In this document: one piece after another, positions 43,668 to 52,465 of the stretch | Numbering within the stretch: position 1 is the stretch's first letter | Layout: each line of letters begins with the position of its first letter | DNA from: Spirochaetota bacterium | Lineage (GTDB): Bacteria; Spirochaetota; Spirochaetia; Treponematales; UBA12059 | NCBI GenBank assembly: GCA_022703505.1 | Contig: JAKLDN010000003.1 | Location: 124,001 to 188,000, forward strand | Length of the DNA stretch: 64,000 nt | Reading direction: 5' to 3' | The notes under the pieces: generated by a model | What the model saw: only the letters and a program-made list of their open reading frames with translations | What the model was told of the DNA's origin: nothing | The model's database searches: none | Translations under genes and position numbers: made by a program

Positions 43668-44969
43668 ATGAAGAAGGTATATTCCCGCATCGAATCCATC
43701 ACCGGCAACGTGATCACCGTCCGCGCCGAGGACGTGCAGTACGGGGAGCTTGCCCAGGTGAGCACCCGGTTCGGCGTGTCCTTGGCGGAGGTGATCCGCC
43801 TGGCGGACGACGAGGTCTCCCTCCAGGTCTTCGCCGGGGGCCGGGGCATATCCACGGGCGACGAGGTCCGCTTCCTCGGGCATCCCATGCAGGTGTCCTT
43901 CACGGACTCCCTGATGGGCCGGATCTTCAACGGCGCCGGGGAACCCCGGGACAAGGGCCCGGAGCTCTCGGAAAACCTCATCCCCATCGGCGGACCCTCG
44001 GTCAATCCCGCCAACCGCATCATCCCCCGGGAGATGATCCGGACGGGCATCCCGATGATCGACTTGTTCAACACCCTGGTGAAGAGCCAGAAGCTCCCGA
44101 TCTTCTCGGTCTCCGGGGAGCCCTACAACCAGCTCCTGGCCCGGATCGCCATGCAGGCCGAGGTGGACCTCATCATCCTGGGGGGCATGGGGCTCAAGTA
44201 CGACGACTACCTCTTCTTCAAGGACACCCTGGAGCAGGGAGGGGCCCTGTCCAAGACCATCATGTTCGTACACACCGCCTCGGACCCCGTGGTGGAGTGC
44301 CTCATGGTTCCGGATATCTCCCTGGCCGTGGCCGAGCGCTTCGCCCTCAAGGGCCGGAACGTCCTCGTGCTCCTGACGGACATGACGAACTTCTCGGACG
44401 CCATGAAGGAGATCGCCATCACCCAGGAGCAGGTGCCCTCGAACCGCGGCTATCCCGGGGACCTCTACAGCCAGCTGGCGGCCCGGTACGAGAAGGCCGT
44501 GGACTTCTCCGACGCGGGCTCCATCACCATCCTGGCGGTCACCACCATGCCCGGCGACGACGTCACCCACCCGGTGCCGGACAACACGGGCTACATCACC
44601 GAGGGCCAGTTCTACCTCAAGAACGGCCGCATCGAGCCCTTCGGGTCCCTGTCCCGGCTCAAGCAACAGGTCAACGGCAAGACACGGCCGGACCACCGGG
44701 CCATCATGGACGGCATGATCAAGCTCTACGCCTCCTACAAGGACACCCTGGAGAAGAAGGCCATGGGCTTCCAGATGTCCAGCTGGGACGCCAAGCTCCT
44801 CAAGTACGGGGAGCTCTTCGAGCAGGAGATGATGGACCTGTCCGTGAACATCCCCCTGGAGGGGGCCCTGGACAAGGGCTGGGAGATCCTGGCCTCCTGC
44901 TTCGATCCCCAGGAGACGGGGCTCCGGACGGAGCTGGCGGAGAAATACTGGCCGAAAGCCCGGGCGTGA
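43668..44969 (+). CDS. atpB: V-type ATPase regulatory subunit B
   Basis: Non-catalytic nucleotide-binding subunit, 433 residues. It shows [36 protein letters not shown], the [13 protein letters not shown] loop in place of a strict Walker A, and [16 protein letters not shown] and [17 protein letters not shown]. Length and motifs are normal. Confidence 0.97.
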   Translation: MKKVYSRIESITGNVITVRAEDVQYGELAQVSTRFGVSLAEVIRLADDEVSLQVFAGGRGISTGDEVRFLGHPMQVSFTDSLMGRIFNGAGEPRDKGPELSENLIPIGGPSVNPANRIIPREMIRTGIPMIDLFNTLVKSQKLPIFSVSGEPYNQLLARIAMQAEVDLIILGGMGLKYDDYLFFKDTLEQGGALSKTIMFVHTASDPVVECLMVPDISLAVAERFALKGRNVLVLLTDMTNFSDAMKEIAITQEQVPSNRGYPGDLYSQLAARYEKAVDFSDAGSITILAVTTMPGDDVTHPVPDNTGYITEGQFYLKNGRIEPFGSLSRLKQQVNGKTRPDHRAIMDGMIKLYASYKDTLEKKAMGFQMSSWDAKLLKYGELFEQEMMDLSVNIPLEGALDKGWEILASCFDPQETGLRTELAEKYWPKARA

Positions 44970-44983
44970 AAAGGCGATAGCCG

Positions 44984-45598
44984 ATGGCAAAGATCAAGCT
45001 GACCAAGAACGAGCTGAAGAAGCAGAAGGACGCGCTCAAGATGTACAAGCGCTACCTTCCCACCCTCCAGCTCAAGAAACAGCAGCTCCAGACCGAGATC
45101 CGGGGCATCGAGGCCAAGGCCAAGGCCCGGGCGGAGGAGCGGGAACGCCTCCTGGCGGAGTTCCGCGCCTGGATCGCGGTCTTCGGGGAGGAGGACGCCA
45201 TCCGCACGGAATCCGGGGACTGGCTCCTCTCGGTCCGGGAGATCCGGACCACCGCGGGGAACATCGCGGGCGTGGAGATCCCCGTGTACGCGGGCGCCGA
45301 CTTCGTGTTGGCCGACTACGACCTCTACCTCCGGCCGCTGTGGATCGACAAGGCCCTGGACCGGCTCAAGGCCATGCTCGAGCTGGACTTGGAGATCAAG
45401 GTCCTCCAGGAGCAGATCGCCCGGCTGGCCCGGGAGCTCCGCATCACCACCCAGCGGGTTAACCTATTCGAGAAGGTGAAGATCCCGGAGACCGCGGAGA
45501 ACATCAAACGGATCCGCATCTACCTGGGGGACCAGCAGACCGCCCAGGTGGTCCGCGGCAAGATCGCCAAGCGGAAGGTAGTGAGGGCGGCGTCATGA
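44984..45598 (+). CDS. atpD: V-type ATPase subunit D
   Basis: Central rotor stalk subunit, 204 residues, mostly long coiled coil: LTKNELKKQKDALKMYKRYLPTL at the start and ELRITTQRVNLFEKVKIPE near the C-terminus, as in the family. The end overlaps atpI in ATGA. Confidence 0.95.
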   Translation: MAKIKLTKNELKKQKDALKMYKRYLPTLQLKKQQLQTEIRGIEAKAKARAEERERLLAEFRAWIAVFGEEDAIRTESGDWLLSVREIRTTAGNIAGVEIPVYAGADFVLADYDLYLRPLWIDKALDRLKAMLELDLEIKVLQEQIARLARELRITTQRVNLFEKVKIPETAENIKRIRIYLGDQQTAQVVRGKIAKRKVVRAAS

Positions 45599-47439
45599 TA
45601 GCACCCATGAAGAAGGCCATCCTCGTCCTGAGGGAGCGCGGCAAGTCCGCGGCCCTCAAGTCCCTGCGCCGCCTGGGGGTTGTGCACGCGGATCCGATCG
45701 AGGGACGGGGACAGAGCTGGGAAGCGGCCTCGGAGGAGCTTGCCCGACTCGATTCCGCGATCGGCATCCTGCTGTCCTGTAAGTCCAAGGAAACCGCGCC
45801 GGCCCTCGACTACCAGGCGGCCCTGGAGCTGGCCCGGAAGGTGAACGAGACGGCGGAGCTCATCAAGTCCGCCCAGGAGAGGATCGCCGCCCTTCGCAAG
45901 GAGATGGAGCGGATACAGGGCTGGGGGGACTTCGATCCCGCGGTCCTGGCGTACCTGAGGGAAAACGGCATGGACCTTCGGCTCTACGAAGCCGGCCCGA
46001 AGGCGGCTTCCTCGATGCCGCCGGAGCTTCCGGTGATCCGAGTCGTTTCCGACAAGACCACGGTGCGGTTCGCGGGATTCCCGGCCGGGCCGGTGAGCCT
46101 GCCCGAGGGGGTTGCCGAATTCGCCCCGCCCCAGGCCTCCCTGTCCTCCCTCGGTGCCGAAGAGAAAGCGTCGGCGGCCGAGGCGGCACGGGGAGAGGCT
46201 TTTCTGGCGGAGGCCGCCAAATCCCGGCCGCACCTGGAGGCCGCCCGGGAACGCGCCCGGTCCGGACTCACCTTCGAAACCCTACTGTCGGGAATGGAAG
46301 GGGAGGGTCCCGTCGCCTGGATCTCCGGCTGGGTCCCGGAAAAAGACGCTCCCGGGCTCTCGAAGGCCGCGGCCGAACACGGCTGGGGTCTTCTCCTGGA
46401 CGACCCCGGGGACGACGAGATGCCCCCCACCAAGGTGGAGAGCAACCCCGTCGTCCGCATGATCGCCCCGGTCTTCGACTTCCTGGGGACGGTCCCGAAC
46501 TACCGGGAGTACGACATCTCCGCCTCCTTCCTGGCCTTCTTCACGGTCTTCTTCGCGATGATCTTCGGGGACGGCGGCTACGGGAGCATCCTCCTGGGCC
46601 TTGGGCTTTTCGCGGCCCTGAAGGCCAAGAAGGCCGGAGGAAAGGTTCCGGACGCGGTGAGGCTGCTCCTGCTTCTGTCCTCCGCCACCGTGGCCTGGGG
46701 CGTCGTCACGGGGAGCTGGTTCGGACTTCCCGCCGAGATCCTGCCGGGCTTTCTGAAGGGCCTCCGGATAGGATGGCTCGCCTCGGACAACCCCCTGTCC
46801 GGAGCCAACACCAAACAGCTCTGCTTCATCCTGGGCCTCGTGCATCTCGTCTGGGCTCGCATGAAAAACATCCGGCGGGATATCAGGTCCTTGAAATTCC
46901 TCGCCCAACTGGGGCTCCTGCTCCAGCTCCTGGGGATGTACTTCATGGTCTTGAACCTGGTCCTGGACGCCGTCCGGTTCCCGATTCCGAACTTCGCCCT
47001 CTACCTGATCGGGATCGGGTTCCTGCTCAACTTCGTGTTCGCCAGCTACGAGGGGAACATCCTGAAGAGCATCCTGGCCAGCCTGACGAACATCGTATCG
47101 GTCCTGCTGGGGGTGGTGAACGTCTTCGCGGACATCACCTCCTACATCCGCCTCTGGGCCGTGGGCCTTGCCGGACTGGCGATCAGCCAGACCGTCAATA
47201 CTATGGCCGGCCCCATGCTGGGCCGGGCCCTGCTGTTCGCCTTCGGAATCGTTCTGATCGGGTTCGGCCACGGCCTGAACCTCGCGCTGAGCCTCCTGTC
47301 CGTCATCGTGCACGGCGTGCGGCTCAACATGCTGGAATATTCCGGCCATCTCGGGATGGAGTGGTCGGGGTTCAAATACGAGCCCTTCCGGGAAGGGTCG
47401 GACGAAGAAGCTTCCGTACTTGAAAGGAGTCCTACATGA
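45595..47439 (+). CDS. atpI: V-type ATPase membrane subunit I
   Basis: Stator membrane subunit of 614 residues. The cytosolic arm (about 1-290) has coiled coils; the membrane half has about seven helices from FLGTVPNYREYDISASFLAFF on. The essential arginine is R519 in ADITSYIRLWAVGLAG, and the end has GHGLNLALSLLSVIVHGVRLNMLEY. One dispersed word near the N-terminus encodes R-G-Q-S-W. ATG 45607 (MKKAILVLR) is the alternative start. Confidence 0.95.
   Translation: MIAPMKKAILVLRERGKSAALKSLRRLGVVHADPIEGRGQSWEAASEELARLDSAIGILLSCKSKETAPALDYQAALELARKVNETAELIKSAQERIAALRKEMERIQGWGDFDPAVLAYLRENGMDLRLYEAGPKAASSMPPELPVIRVVSDKTTVRFAGFPAGPVSLPEGVAEFAPPQASLSSLGAEEKASAAEAARGEAFLAEAAKSRPHLEAARERARSGLTFETLLSGMEGEGPVAWISGWVPEKDAPGLSKAAAEHGWGLLLDDPGDDEMPPTKVESNPVVRMIAPVFDFLGTVPNYREYDISASFLAFFTVFFAMIFGDGGYGSILLGLGLFAALKAKKAGGKVPDAVRLLLLLSSATVAWGVVTGSWFGLPAEILPGFLKGLRIGWLASDNPLSGANTKQLCFILGLVHLVWARMKNIRRDIRSLKFLAQLGLLLQLLGMYFMVLNLVLDAVRFPIPNFALYLIGIGFLLNFVFASYEGNILKSILASLTNIVSVLLGVVNVFADITSYIRLWAVGLAGLAISQTVNTMAGPMLGRALLFAFGIVLIGFGHGLNLALSLLSVIVHGVRLNMLEYSGHLGMEWSGFKYEPFREGSDEEASVLERSPT
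45708..45718 (+). repeat. Dispersed 11-mer in atpI
   Basis: Read R-G-Q-S-W in the cytosolic arm. Confidence 0.8.
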
Positions 47440-47858
47440 ATATCGGTATGATCGGGGCCGGTGCGGTCATGGCGTTATCCGCCATAGGTTCGGGTATCGG
47501 GGCGGGCATCGCGGGCCAGGCGGCCATCGGGGCGTGGAAGAGGAACTACCTGGCCAACAAGCCGGCCTCCTTCCTCCTCATGATCTTCGCGGGCGCCCCC
47601 CTCACCCAGACCATCTACGGCTTCATCCTCATGGGAGCCATGATGAACTCTTCCAAGGACCCGGCCCTCCTCCTGGCCATGGGCCTGGCCGGCGGCGCCG
47701 GCATGGCCATGTCCGCCGTAGCCCAGGGAAAGGCCTCCGCCGCCTCCTGCGACGCCTTCGGGGAGACCGGGAAGGGCTTCGCGAACTACATCACCATCGT
47801 CGGCCTCTGCGAGACCGTGGCCCTCTTCGTGATGGCCTTCAGCTTCGGGGCGCTGTAA
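47436..47858 (+). CDS. atpK: V-type ATPase proteolipid subunit K
   Basis: Membrane ring subunit of 140 residues with four helices (two hairpins). The second hairpin carries the ion-binding E126 (IVGLCETVALFVMAF), while the matching site of the first hairpin is Q58 (APLTQTIYGF), so there is one carboxylate per four helices, as in many V-type rings. The stop/start overlap with atpI is ATGA. It ends the operon. Confidence 0.95.
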   Translation: MNIGMIGAGAVMALSAIGSGIGAGIAGQAAIGAWKRNYLANKPASFLLMIFAGAPLTQTIYGFILMGAMMNSSKDPALLLAMGLAGGAGMAMSAVAQGKASAASCDAFGETGKGFANYITIVGLCETVALFVMAFSFGAL

Positions 47859-47863
47859 GAGAA

Positions 47864-48002
47864 AGTGAATAGGTGAGTCGTGAATGGGTGAATGGGATAG
47901 GGTGGGGGGGATGAGGTCCGACCTGCTTGAACATGGATCGGGTCCCGAATCGCAGACCGACCATCCGGCCCCATTCGCTATTCACCCATTCACCTATTCA
48001 CT
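47864..48002. repeat. 139-bp element with 13-bp terminal inverted repeats
   Basis: AGTGAATAGGTGA at the left end is perfectly repeated in reverse complement at the right end (TCACCTATTCACT). Inner arms GTGAATGGGTGAATGGG and CCCATTCGCTATTCACCCA also pair imperfectly. It fills the atpK-ispG gap exactly, has a 7-G run in the middle and no coding potential. It looks like a MITE-like or REP-type insertion. Confidence 0.6.
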
Positions 48003-48013
48003 GATCTGACTCC

Positions 48014-49048
48014 ATGCGCATCGTCAAGGTCGGCAAGCTCCTCCTCGGACCGGGGTATCCCGTGGTCATCCAGACCATGTGGAAGGAGCCCCTGGCTCCC
48101 GGGGATCCGGAACCCCTCCGCGTCCGGATCGGGAAGCTGAAATCCCTGGGATGCGGCCTGCTCCGCTTCGCGGCTCCGGATCTACGGTCCGCGGAGGTCC
48201 TCGGGGAGCTGTCCCGTATTTCCCCGCTTCCCTTGGTCGCGGACATCCACTTCGACTGGAGGATAGCCCTCCGCTGTCTCGACTTTCCCATCGCCAAGAT
48301 CCGCATCAATCCGGGCAACATCGGCTCCCGGGCCAAGGTGGAGGAGGTGGTCCGCAAGGCCGCGGACCGGGGCGTTCCCATCCGGATCGGCGTGAACGGT
48401 GGATCCCTGCCCCAGGACCTCCGGGGCTCGCAGGATCCCGCGGGTGCCATGATCGCCGCCGCGGAGCGGGAGATGGAGATCCTGGAATCCCTGGGCTTCC
48501 GGGACTACCTCGTGTCCATGAAGTCCAGCGACATGCGGGCTACTTTGGACGCGAATCGCCGCTTCGCGGCGGTCCACGACGTCCCCCTGCACCTGGGCGT
48601 CACCGAGGCGGGCCCCCTGATCCCCGGCATCGTCAAGAACGCCGTGGCCCTCCACGCCTTGCTCTCCGAGGGGATCGGGGTGACTCTACGGGTCTCCCTG
48701 TCCGACAGCCCGGAAAGCGAGGTCGTCGCCGGCCGGGAGATCCTGGCTTCCGCGGGGCGGGGCCGGCCGGGAGTCAACATCATCTCCTGCCCACGCTGCG
48801 GCCGGGGAGGCTTCGACGTCCACAGTTTCCTGGCCCGATGGCAGGACCGGCTCTACGCCCTGGACCGGGACATAACCGTCGCCGTCATGGGCTGCGCCGT
48901 CAACGGGCCCGAGGAGGCCCGTCACGCGGACATCGGCATCACGGGCGCCGGGGACCGGGCCGTCGTGTTCCGGGGGGGCAAGATAGTCCGAACGATTTCC
49001 GTGGAAGAGGCCGATACTGTATTCGAGGAAGAACTGTCGCGCCTATGA
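48014..49048 (+). CDS. ispG: 4-hydroxy-3-methylbut-2-enyl-diphosphate synthase
   Basis: Penultimate step of the MEP isoprenoid pathway; a [4Fe-4S] enzyme. 344 residues, the short bacterial type. The TIM barrel has VADIHFDWRIAL and IRINPGNIG, and the cluster cysteines are C259 and C262 (SCPRCGR) and C294 (MGCAVNGPEEARHADIG). The end overlaps the next gene in ATGA. Confidence 0.97.
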   Translation: MRIVKVGKLLLGPGYPVVIQTMWKEPLAPGDPEPLRVRIGKLKSLGCGLLRFAAPDLRSAEVLGELSRISPLPLVADIHFDWRIALRCLDFPIAKIRINPGNIGSRAKVEEVVRKAADRGVPIRIGVNGGSLPQDLRGSQDPAGAMIAAAEREMEILESLGFRDYLVSMKSSDMRATLDANRRFAAVHDVPLHLGVTEAGPLIPGIVKNAVALHALLSEGIGVTLRVSLSDSPESEVVAGREILASAGRGRPGVNIISCPRCGRGGFDVHSFLARWQDRLYALDRDITVAVMGCAVNGPEEARHADIGITGAGDRAVVFRGGKIVRTISVEEADTVFEEELSRL

Positions 49049-50259
49049 ACAGAACCCTGCATGTCCGAGCCGCGGCCGTCTGCGCCGCCGTGCTCCTCCT
49101 TGCCCCCTGCCTGGGCGCCGTGGAGTCCAGGGTGTGGGTGGAATTCGAGAACGGGAAGCGGCTGTTCCGGGAGAAGGAGTTCGGGCAGGCCCTCAACGCC
49201 TTCCGGACCGCGGCCACCGAGAGGCGGAAGATGTTCGAATCCGCCACCCGCGCCCTGGCCGCGGCCCTGGATTCGCCCCAGGCCCGCCGGGCGGAGGGCT
49301 CCATCCTGGCCCTGGTGGACGAGTACGCCAAGGAGATCTTCCTGGCCTCGGAGCTCGAGCAGATCAACCTCCAGGCGGGATCCTCCCTCCGGAAGAAGAT
49401 CGACCTCCTGCGGCAGCGCAGGCTGACCGACCGGTTCCGGGGTTTCCTGGACGCACTTTACCTGACCCTGGATTACCGCACCTTCGACGACCTGGGGGAT
49501 TCCCTGGCCGCCCTGCAGAAGGCGGCGGCCGCCCTGGCCATGTACCCCGAGGCGGAGTTCTGGATGGGCCGGGTGTTCCAGGCGGAGGGGGAGCTCAAGC
49601 TCGCGGAGATCCAGTATGCCCGGGCCTGGGACATGCGGGAGGCCTACGAGGTCTCCGACGACCGGTTCACCCCCCTGTATGCCCTGGCGGACCTGTATAG
49701 GACCCGGGGGGACTACCTGCGGATGGAGGAACAATACCTCCAGATCGTTCGGCAGGATCCCACGGCCTCGGATCCGAGGAACGAGTACCTGCGAAACGCC
49801 ATGCTGAATACCCTCACCCGGGACGGAGTGGACAAGTTCATGAGCCTGTACCGCACCGAGGGGGATTTCGCGGTACGGGCCTTCGACGCCCTGGGGAGTT
49901 TCTGGTATGAAAGCGGAAGGCAGGGCAAGGCGGTCCTCTACCTCGGACTGGCCGTGAACCGGGTCCTGACGAAGGCCATCGACGCCGTCCGCTCCGAGGA
50001 GCCCTCCTACGCCTACACGACGCTGCCGGAACTCCTGGGTCGGATCTCGGCCCGGAGGGACCTGGAGGAATTCGCCCGGAACGCGGAACTCTACCGGCTG
50101 TTGTTCTCCCTTTCGGACGCCCTGTACGCCAACGGGGCCCGGGCTCCGGCCCGGGAGCTCTGGCGTGTCCTGTCGACCGCGCCCGGCTCGGGGACCTGGG
50201 GCGCCCGTTCCGCGGCCCAGCTCCGGTCTCCGGTCGTCAAGGTTCCTGTCCTTCCCTGA
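49045..50259 (+). CDS. Exported TPR protein
   Basis: 404 residues with a signal peptide (RAAAVCAAVLLLAPCLGAVE) and TPR-like helices throughout: GKRLFREKEFGQALNAFRTAA, QAEGELKLAEIQYARAWDM, and LADLYRTRGDYLRMEEQYLQI. Coupled to ispG by overlapping stop/start. Likely periplasmic scaffold; its specific role is unknown. Confidence 0.78.
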   Translation: MNRTLHVRAAAVCAAVLLLAPCLGAVESRVWVEFENGKRLFREKEFGQALNAFRTAATERRKMFESATRALAAALDSPQARRAEGSILALVDEYAKEIFLASELEQINLQAGSSLRKKIDLLRQRRLTDRFRGFLDALYLTLDYRTFDDLGDSLAALQKAAAALAMYPEAEFWMGRVFQAEGELKLAEIQYARAWDMREAYEVSDDRFTPLYALADLYRTRGDYLRMEEQYLQIVRQDPTASDPRNEYLRNAMLNTLTRDGVDKFMSLYRTEGDFAVRAFDALGSFWYESGRQGKAVLYLGLAVNRVLTKAIDAVRSEEPSYAYTTLPELLGRISARRDLEEFARNAELYRLLFSLSDALYANGARAPARELWRVLSTAPGSGTWGARSAAQLRSPVVKVPVLP

Positions 50260-50335
50260 GTCCTGTCCCGAGCCGAGGGGGCGTATCGCTACCGGGGTGG
50301 GGGAGGGGGTTTCTCGAAGATGCGAGTAGGAAAAC

Positions 50336-50653
50336 TCAGGTCTTGGGACCGGGAAGGCTCGCGTCCGAAATGAAGTCCCGAACCAGGTCCCGGATGAAGG
50401 GATTCACGATGGAATAGACACGCCGGGTCTTCTGGACTTCGGCGGATACGATGTTGTTCTGCTTGAGGATGGCCAGGTGCTGGGAGATGACCGGCTGGGG
50501 CTGGTTCAGGCACTTCCACATGTCGGATACGCAGGGATCGGCCTGGCGTTCGATCAGGCAGAGGAGCCGCAGACGGATGGGATGTCCCACGGCCTTGAGC
50601 ATCCGCGCGTACTCGGAGAGCTTTTCCGCGGGGCACAGATCGCTGGCTTCCAT
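50336..50653 (-). CDS. ArsR-family winged-helix regulator
   Basis: DNA-binding repressor of about 105 residues with the ArsR fold (KAVGHPIRLRLLCLIERQ, then the recognition region QPVISQHLAILKQNN) and a C-terminal helix. It has two Cys in CVSDMWKC, not the ELCVC metal loop, which suggests thiol or sulfur sensing, as in BigR/SqrR-type members; this is inference. The start is taken at the second ATG (50653) because a -10-like TATACA abuts the first (50662). A possible operator lies upstream. Confidence 0.85.
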   Translation of the reverse strand: MEASDLCPAEKLSEYARMLKAVGHPIRLRLLCLIERQADPCVSDMWKCLNQPQPVISQHLAILKQNNIVSAEVQKTRRVYSIVNPFIRDLVRDFISDASLPGPKT

Positions 50654-50667
50654 GGTTTCCATTGTAT

Positions 50668-50682
50668 AATAAAATCTTTATT
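50668..50682. promoter_or_regulatory. Possible operator of the ArsR gene
   Basis: AATAAA-ATC-TTTATT, a perfect 6-3-6 inverted repeat in an AT-rich patch immediately upstream of the regulator and overlapping the stop codon of the preceding gene. Confidence 0.4.
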
Positions 50683-51412
50683 TCTTCAATAGGGAGTCTA
50701 TTTCTCGTTTCGGGGCGGATTCCAGGTACGCCACGATGCGGGCCCGGTCCTCCTCGGCGATCCGGGTGAAGGCGAAGGCCAGGACGTGGTTCTTGCGGAC
50801 CAGGGTGCACCCCACGGAAACGATGTCGGGGCCGACCCGCAGGGAGCAGTCTTCCAGGAACGCCCCCGGCTCAAGTTCCTCCGCCAGGGCGGGAAGGTCC
50901 GGCTTGAGGGACAGACCCGACATGCTTATCGTCTCGATCCTGCCGGCCACGGGTACGCCGTCGGACGGGCGGTTGAACAGGAAGTCCAGCCGGTCCCAGG
51001 CCGCGGGGGTGATGCGGTCCGAGGTGCGGGAATCCTCGATGGCCACGTAGCGTTTCAGGATCTGCTGGAACCGGGAAAGCTCGGTCCGGTCCCCCAGGTC
51101 TTCCTTGACGACCCCGTTCACCCCCAGGTGCATGGCCTTGGCCGCCTCCTCGAAGGGGAAGACCTCGCCCTTGAGGAGGATGAAGACGCACCGTTCCTTG
51201 GCCCAGGACCGGCGGGCCACCTGGACCAGGGGCTTCCAGTGCCGGGGAAAGTCCCGGGCGCTGACCAGGATGGCGTCGGGCTCCAGCTCCTCCAGGTTGT
51301 CCAGGGCTTTCAGGGGATTCCGGTACCGGAGGACGTCGAAGCCCAAGGGACGGAGGTAAAAGCGTATGATGTCCGCGATGGCGTCGTCCTCGACGACCAG
51401 GAGCGCCTTCAT
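50678..51412 (-). CDS. Degenerate receiver-PilZ protein
   Basis: 244 residues. A receiver domain occupies about 1-120 with the acidic pair (VVEDD, residues 8-10) and the lysine K103 (GVVKED), but the phosphoacceptor position holds S51 (AILVSARDFP) instead of Asp, so phosphorylation is not expected. Residues 130-240 resemble PilZ, with RIETISMSG where c-di-GMP binders have (D/N)xSxxG, and a weak RxxxR. It could be a c-di-GMP or protein-binding output without phosphate control. The stop codon overlaps the ArsR promoter; it follows the exported protein gene with ATGA overlap. Confidence 0.75.
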   Translation of the reverse strand: MKALLVVEDDAIADIIRFYLRPLGFDVLRYRNPLKALDNLEELEPDAILVSARDFPRHWKPLVQVARRSWAKERCVFILLKGEVFPFEEAAKAMHLGVNGVVKEDLGDRTELSRFQQILKRYVAIEDSRTSDRITPAAWDRLDFLFNRPSDGVPVAGRIETISMSGLSLKPDLPALAEELEPGAFLEDCSLRVGPDIVSVGCTLVRKNHVLAFAFTRIAEEDRARIVAYLESAPKREIDSLLKK

Positions 51413-52344
51413 TCGGTCCCCTTGTTCAGCACCGAGTAGCCGACGACGTACCAGACGTCGTCCCGCTTCTGCAGCTGGTAGGTGTATTCCTTGACCAGGC
51501 GGATCTGCTGGTACTGGAATTTTTGCAGGACCCGCACGATGCCGCTGGCGGCGGAGTACCGGGTTTCCAGGATCTCGAACCAGTAGGGGATCGTCACGAT
51601 GTCGTTGTCCACGATCTCCCGCTCCAGCTCCTCCTTGTACCGGTCCAGCATCCTCCGGCGGCCGTCGTCGGATTCCTTGTCGTAGACCCGTTTCTTCTCG
51701 GGGGTCCGGGTGAGCAGGGCTTCCAGGTCGAGGTAGAGGAAGAACTCGTTCCAGCGCCCCTTCTGGCGGGCCTCGATGGTCCTGCGGATCACCTCGTCCG
51801 GGGGTATCCGTTCGGCCCGCAGGATGTCCCCCGTCTCGGCGGAGAGGGTTTCCGCGATCGAAGGAATCCCCGCCCCGGGCCGCACGGAAACCACGAGGTC
51901 CGGGGAGTACACGGGACGGGAGTCCGGTCTCAGGAGTTCCGGGTGGAACATCACCCGGACGCGGTAGACCCCCGCTTCGTCCATGCGTACGTAGCGGCGG
52001 AGGTCCTCCACGAAGGAGTACTCCTCCCCGGGCTGGAGGGCTATCTCCCGGTAGTAGACCGGGCTTCCCGAGGCGACGGTGCGTTTGTAGGTGTCGCTGA
52101 CGTCCAGGAGGCGGTTGGAGGGGGTGCGGGCCTCGAAGGCCAGGGAGAACATCCTCTCCTCCGCCAGCTTGAACCGGTAAGGCGATGCCGAAGGGTTCTG
52201 GATGGTGATCTTGAGGAAGATCTCGGAATCCGTGTAGTAGATGCGCTTGTCGAAGAAGCGGACGGCGATTTCCGGTTGTGCGGAGGCGACGCCGGCGGCC
52301 AGGACCGCGAGCATCAGGACCAGTATCGTGCGCGGAAGCTTCAC
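51409..52344 (-). CDS. Exported protein of unknown function
   Basis: 311 residues with a signal peptide (MKLPRTILVLMLAVLAAGVASAQ). Residues 25-160 look like an Ig-like beta-sandwich (RIYYTDSEIFLKITIQNPS; GEEYSFVEDLRRYVRMDEAGVYRVRV), similar to proteins that bind envelope ligands, and the C-terminal part is helical, ending with an NTF2-like strand pattern (VWYVVGYSVLNKG). No family recognised. Divergent from mfd. Confidence 0.72.
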   Translation of the reverse strand: MKLPRTILVLMLAVLAAGVASAQPEIAVRFFDKRIYYTDSEIFLKITIQNPSASPYRFKLAEERMFSLAFEARTPSNRLLDVSDTYKRTVASGSPVYYREIALQPGEEYSFVEDLRRYVRMDEAGVYRVRVMFHPELLRPDSRPVYSPDLVVSVRPGAGIPSIAETLSAETGDILRAERIPPDEVIRRTIEARQKGRWNEFFLYLDLEALLTRTPEKKRVYDKESDDGRRRMLDRYKEELEREIVDNDIVTIPYWFEILETRYSAASGIVRVLQKFQYQQIRLVKEYTYQLQKRDDVWYVVGYSVLNKGTE

Positions 52345-52465
52345 CGGGTACGCTCCTTGTAAGTCCCTATCGTATTGTATATCATGGGCCGCCGTCCAGG
52401 ATTCCGACGCCGTTTTCGGACGGAGTTCGGCTCAAGATCTCCCGTATGATTCTCGGAAACCTTGC

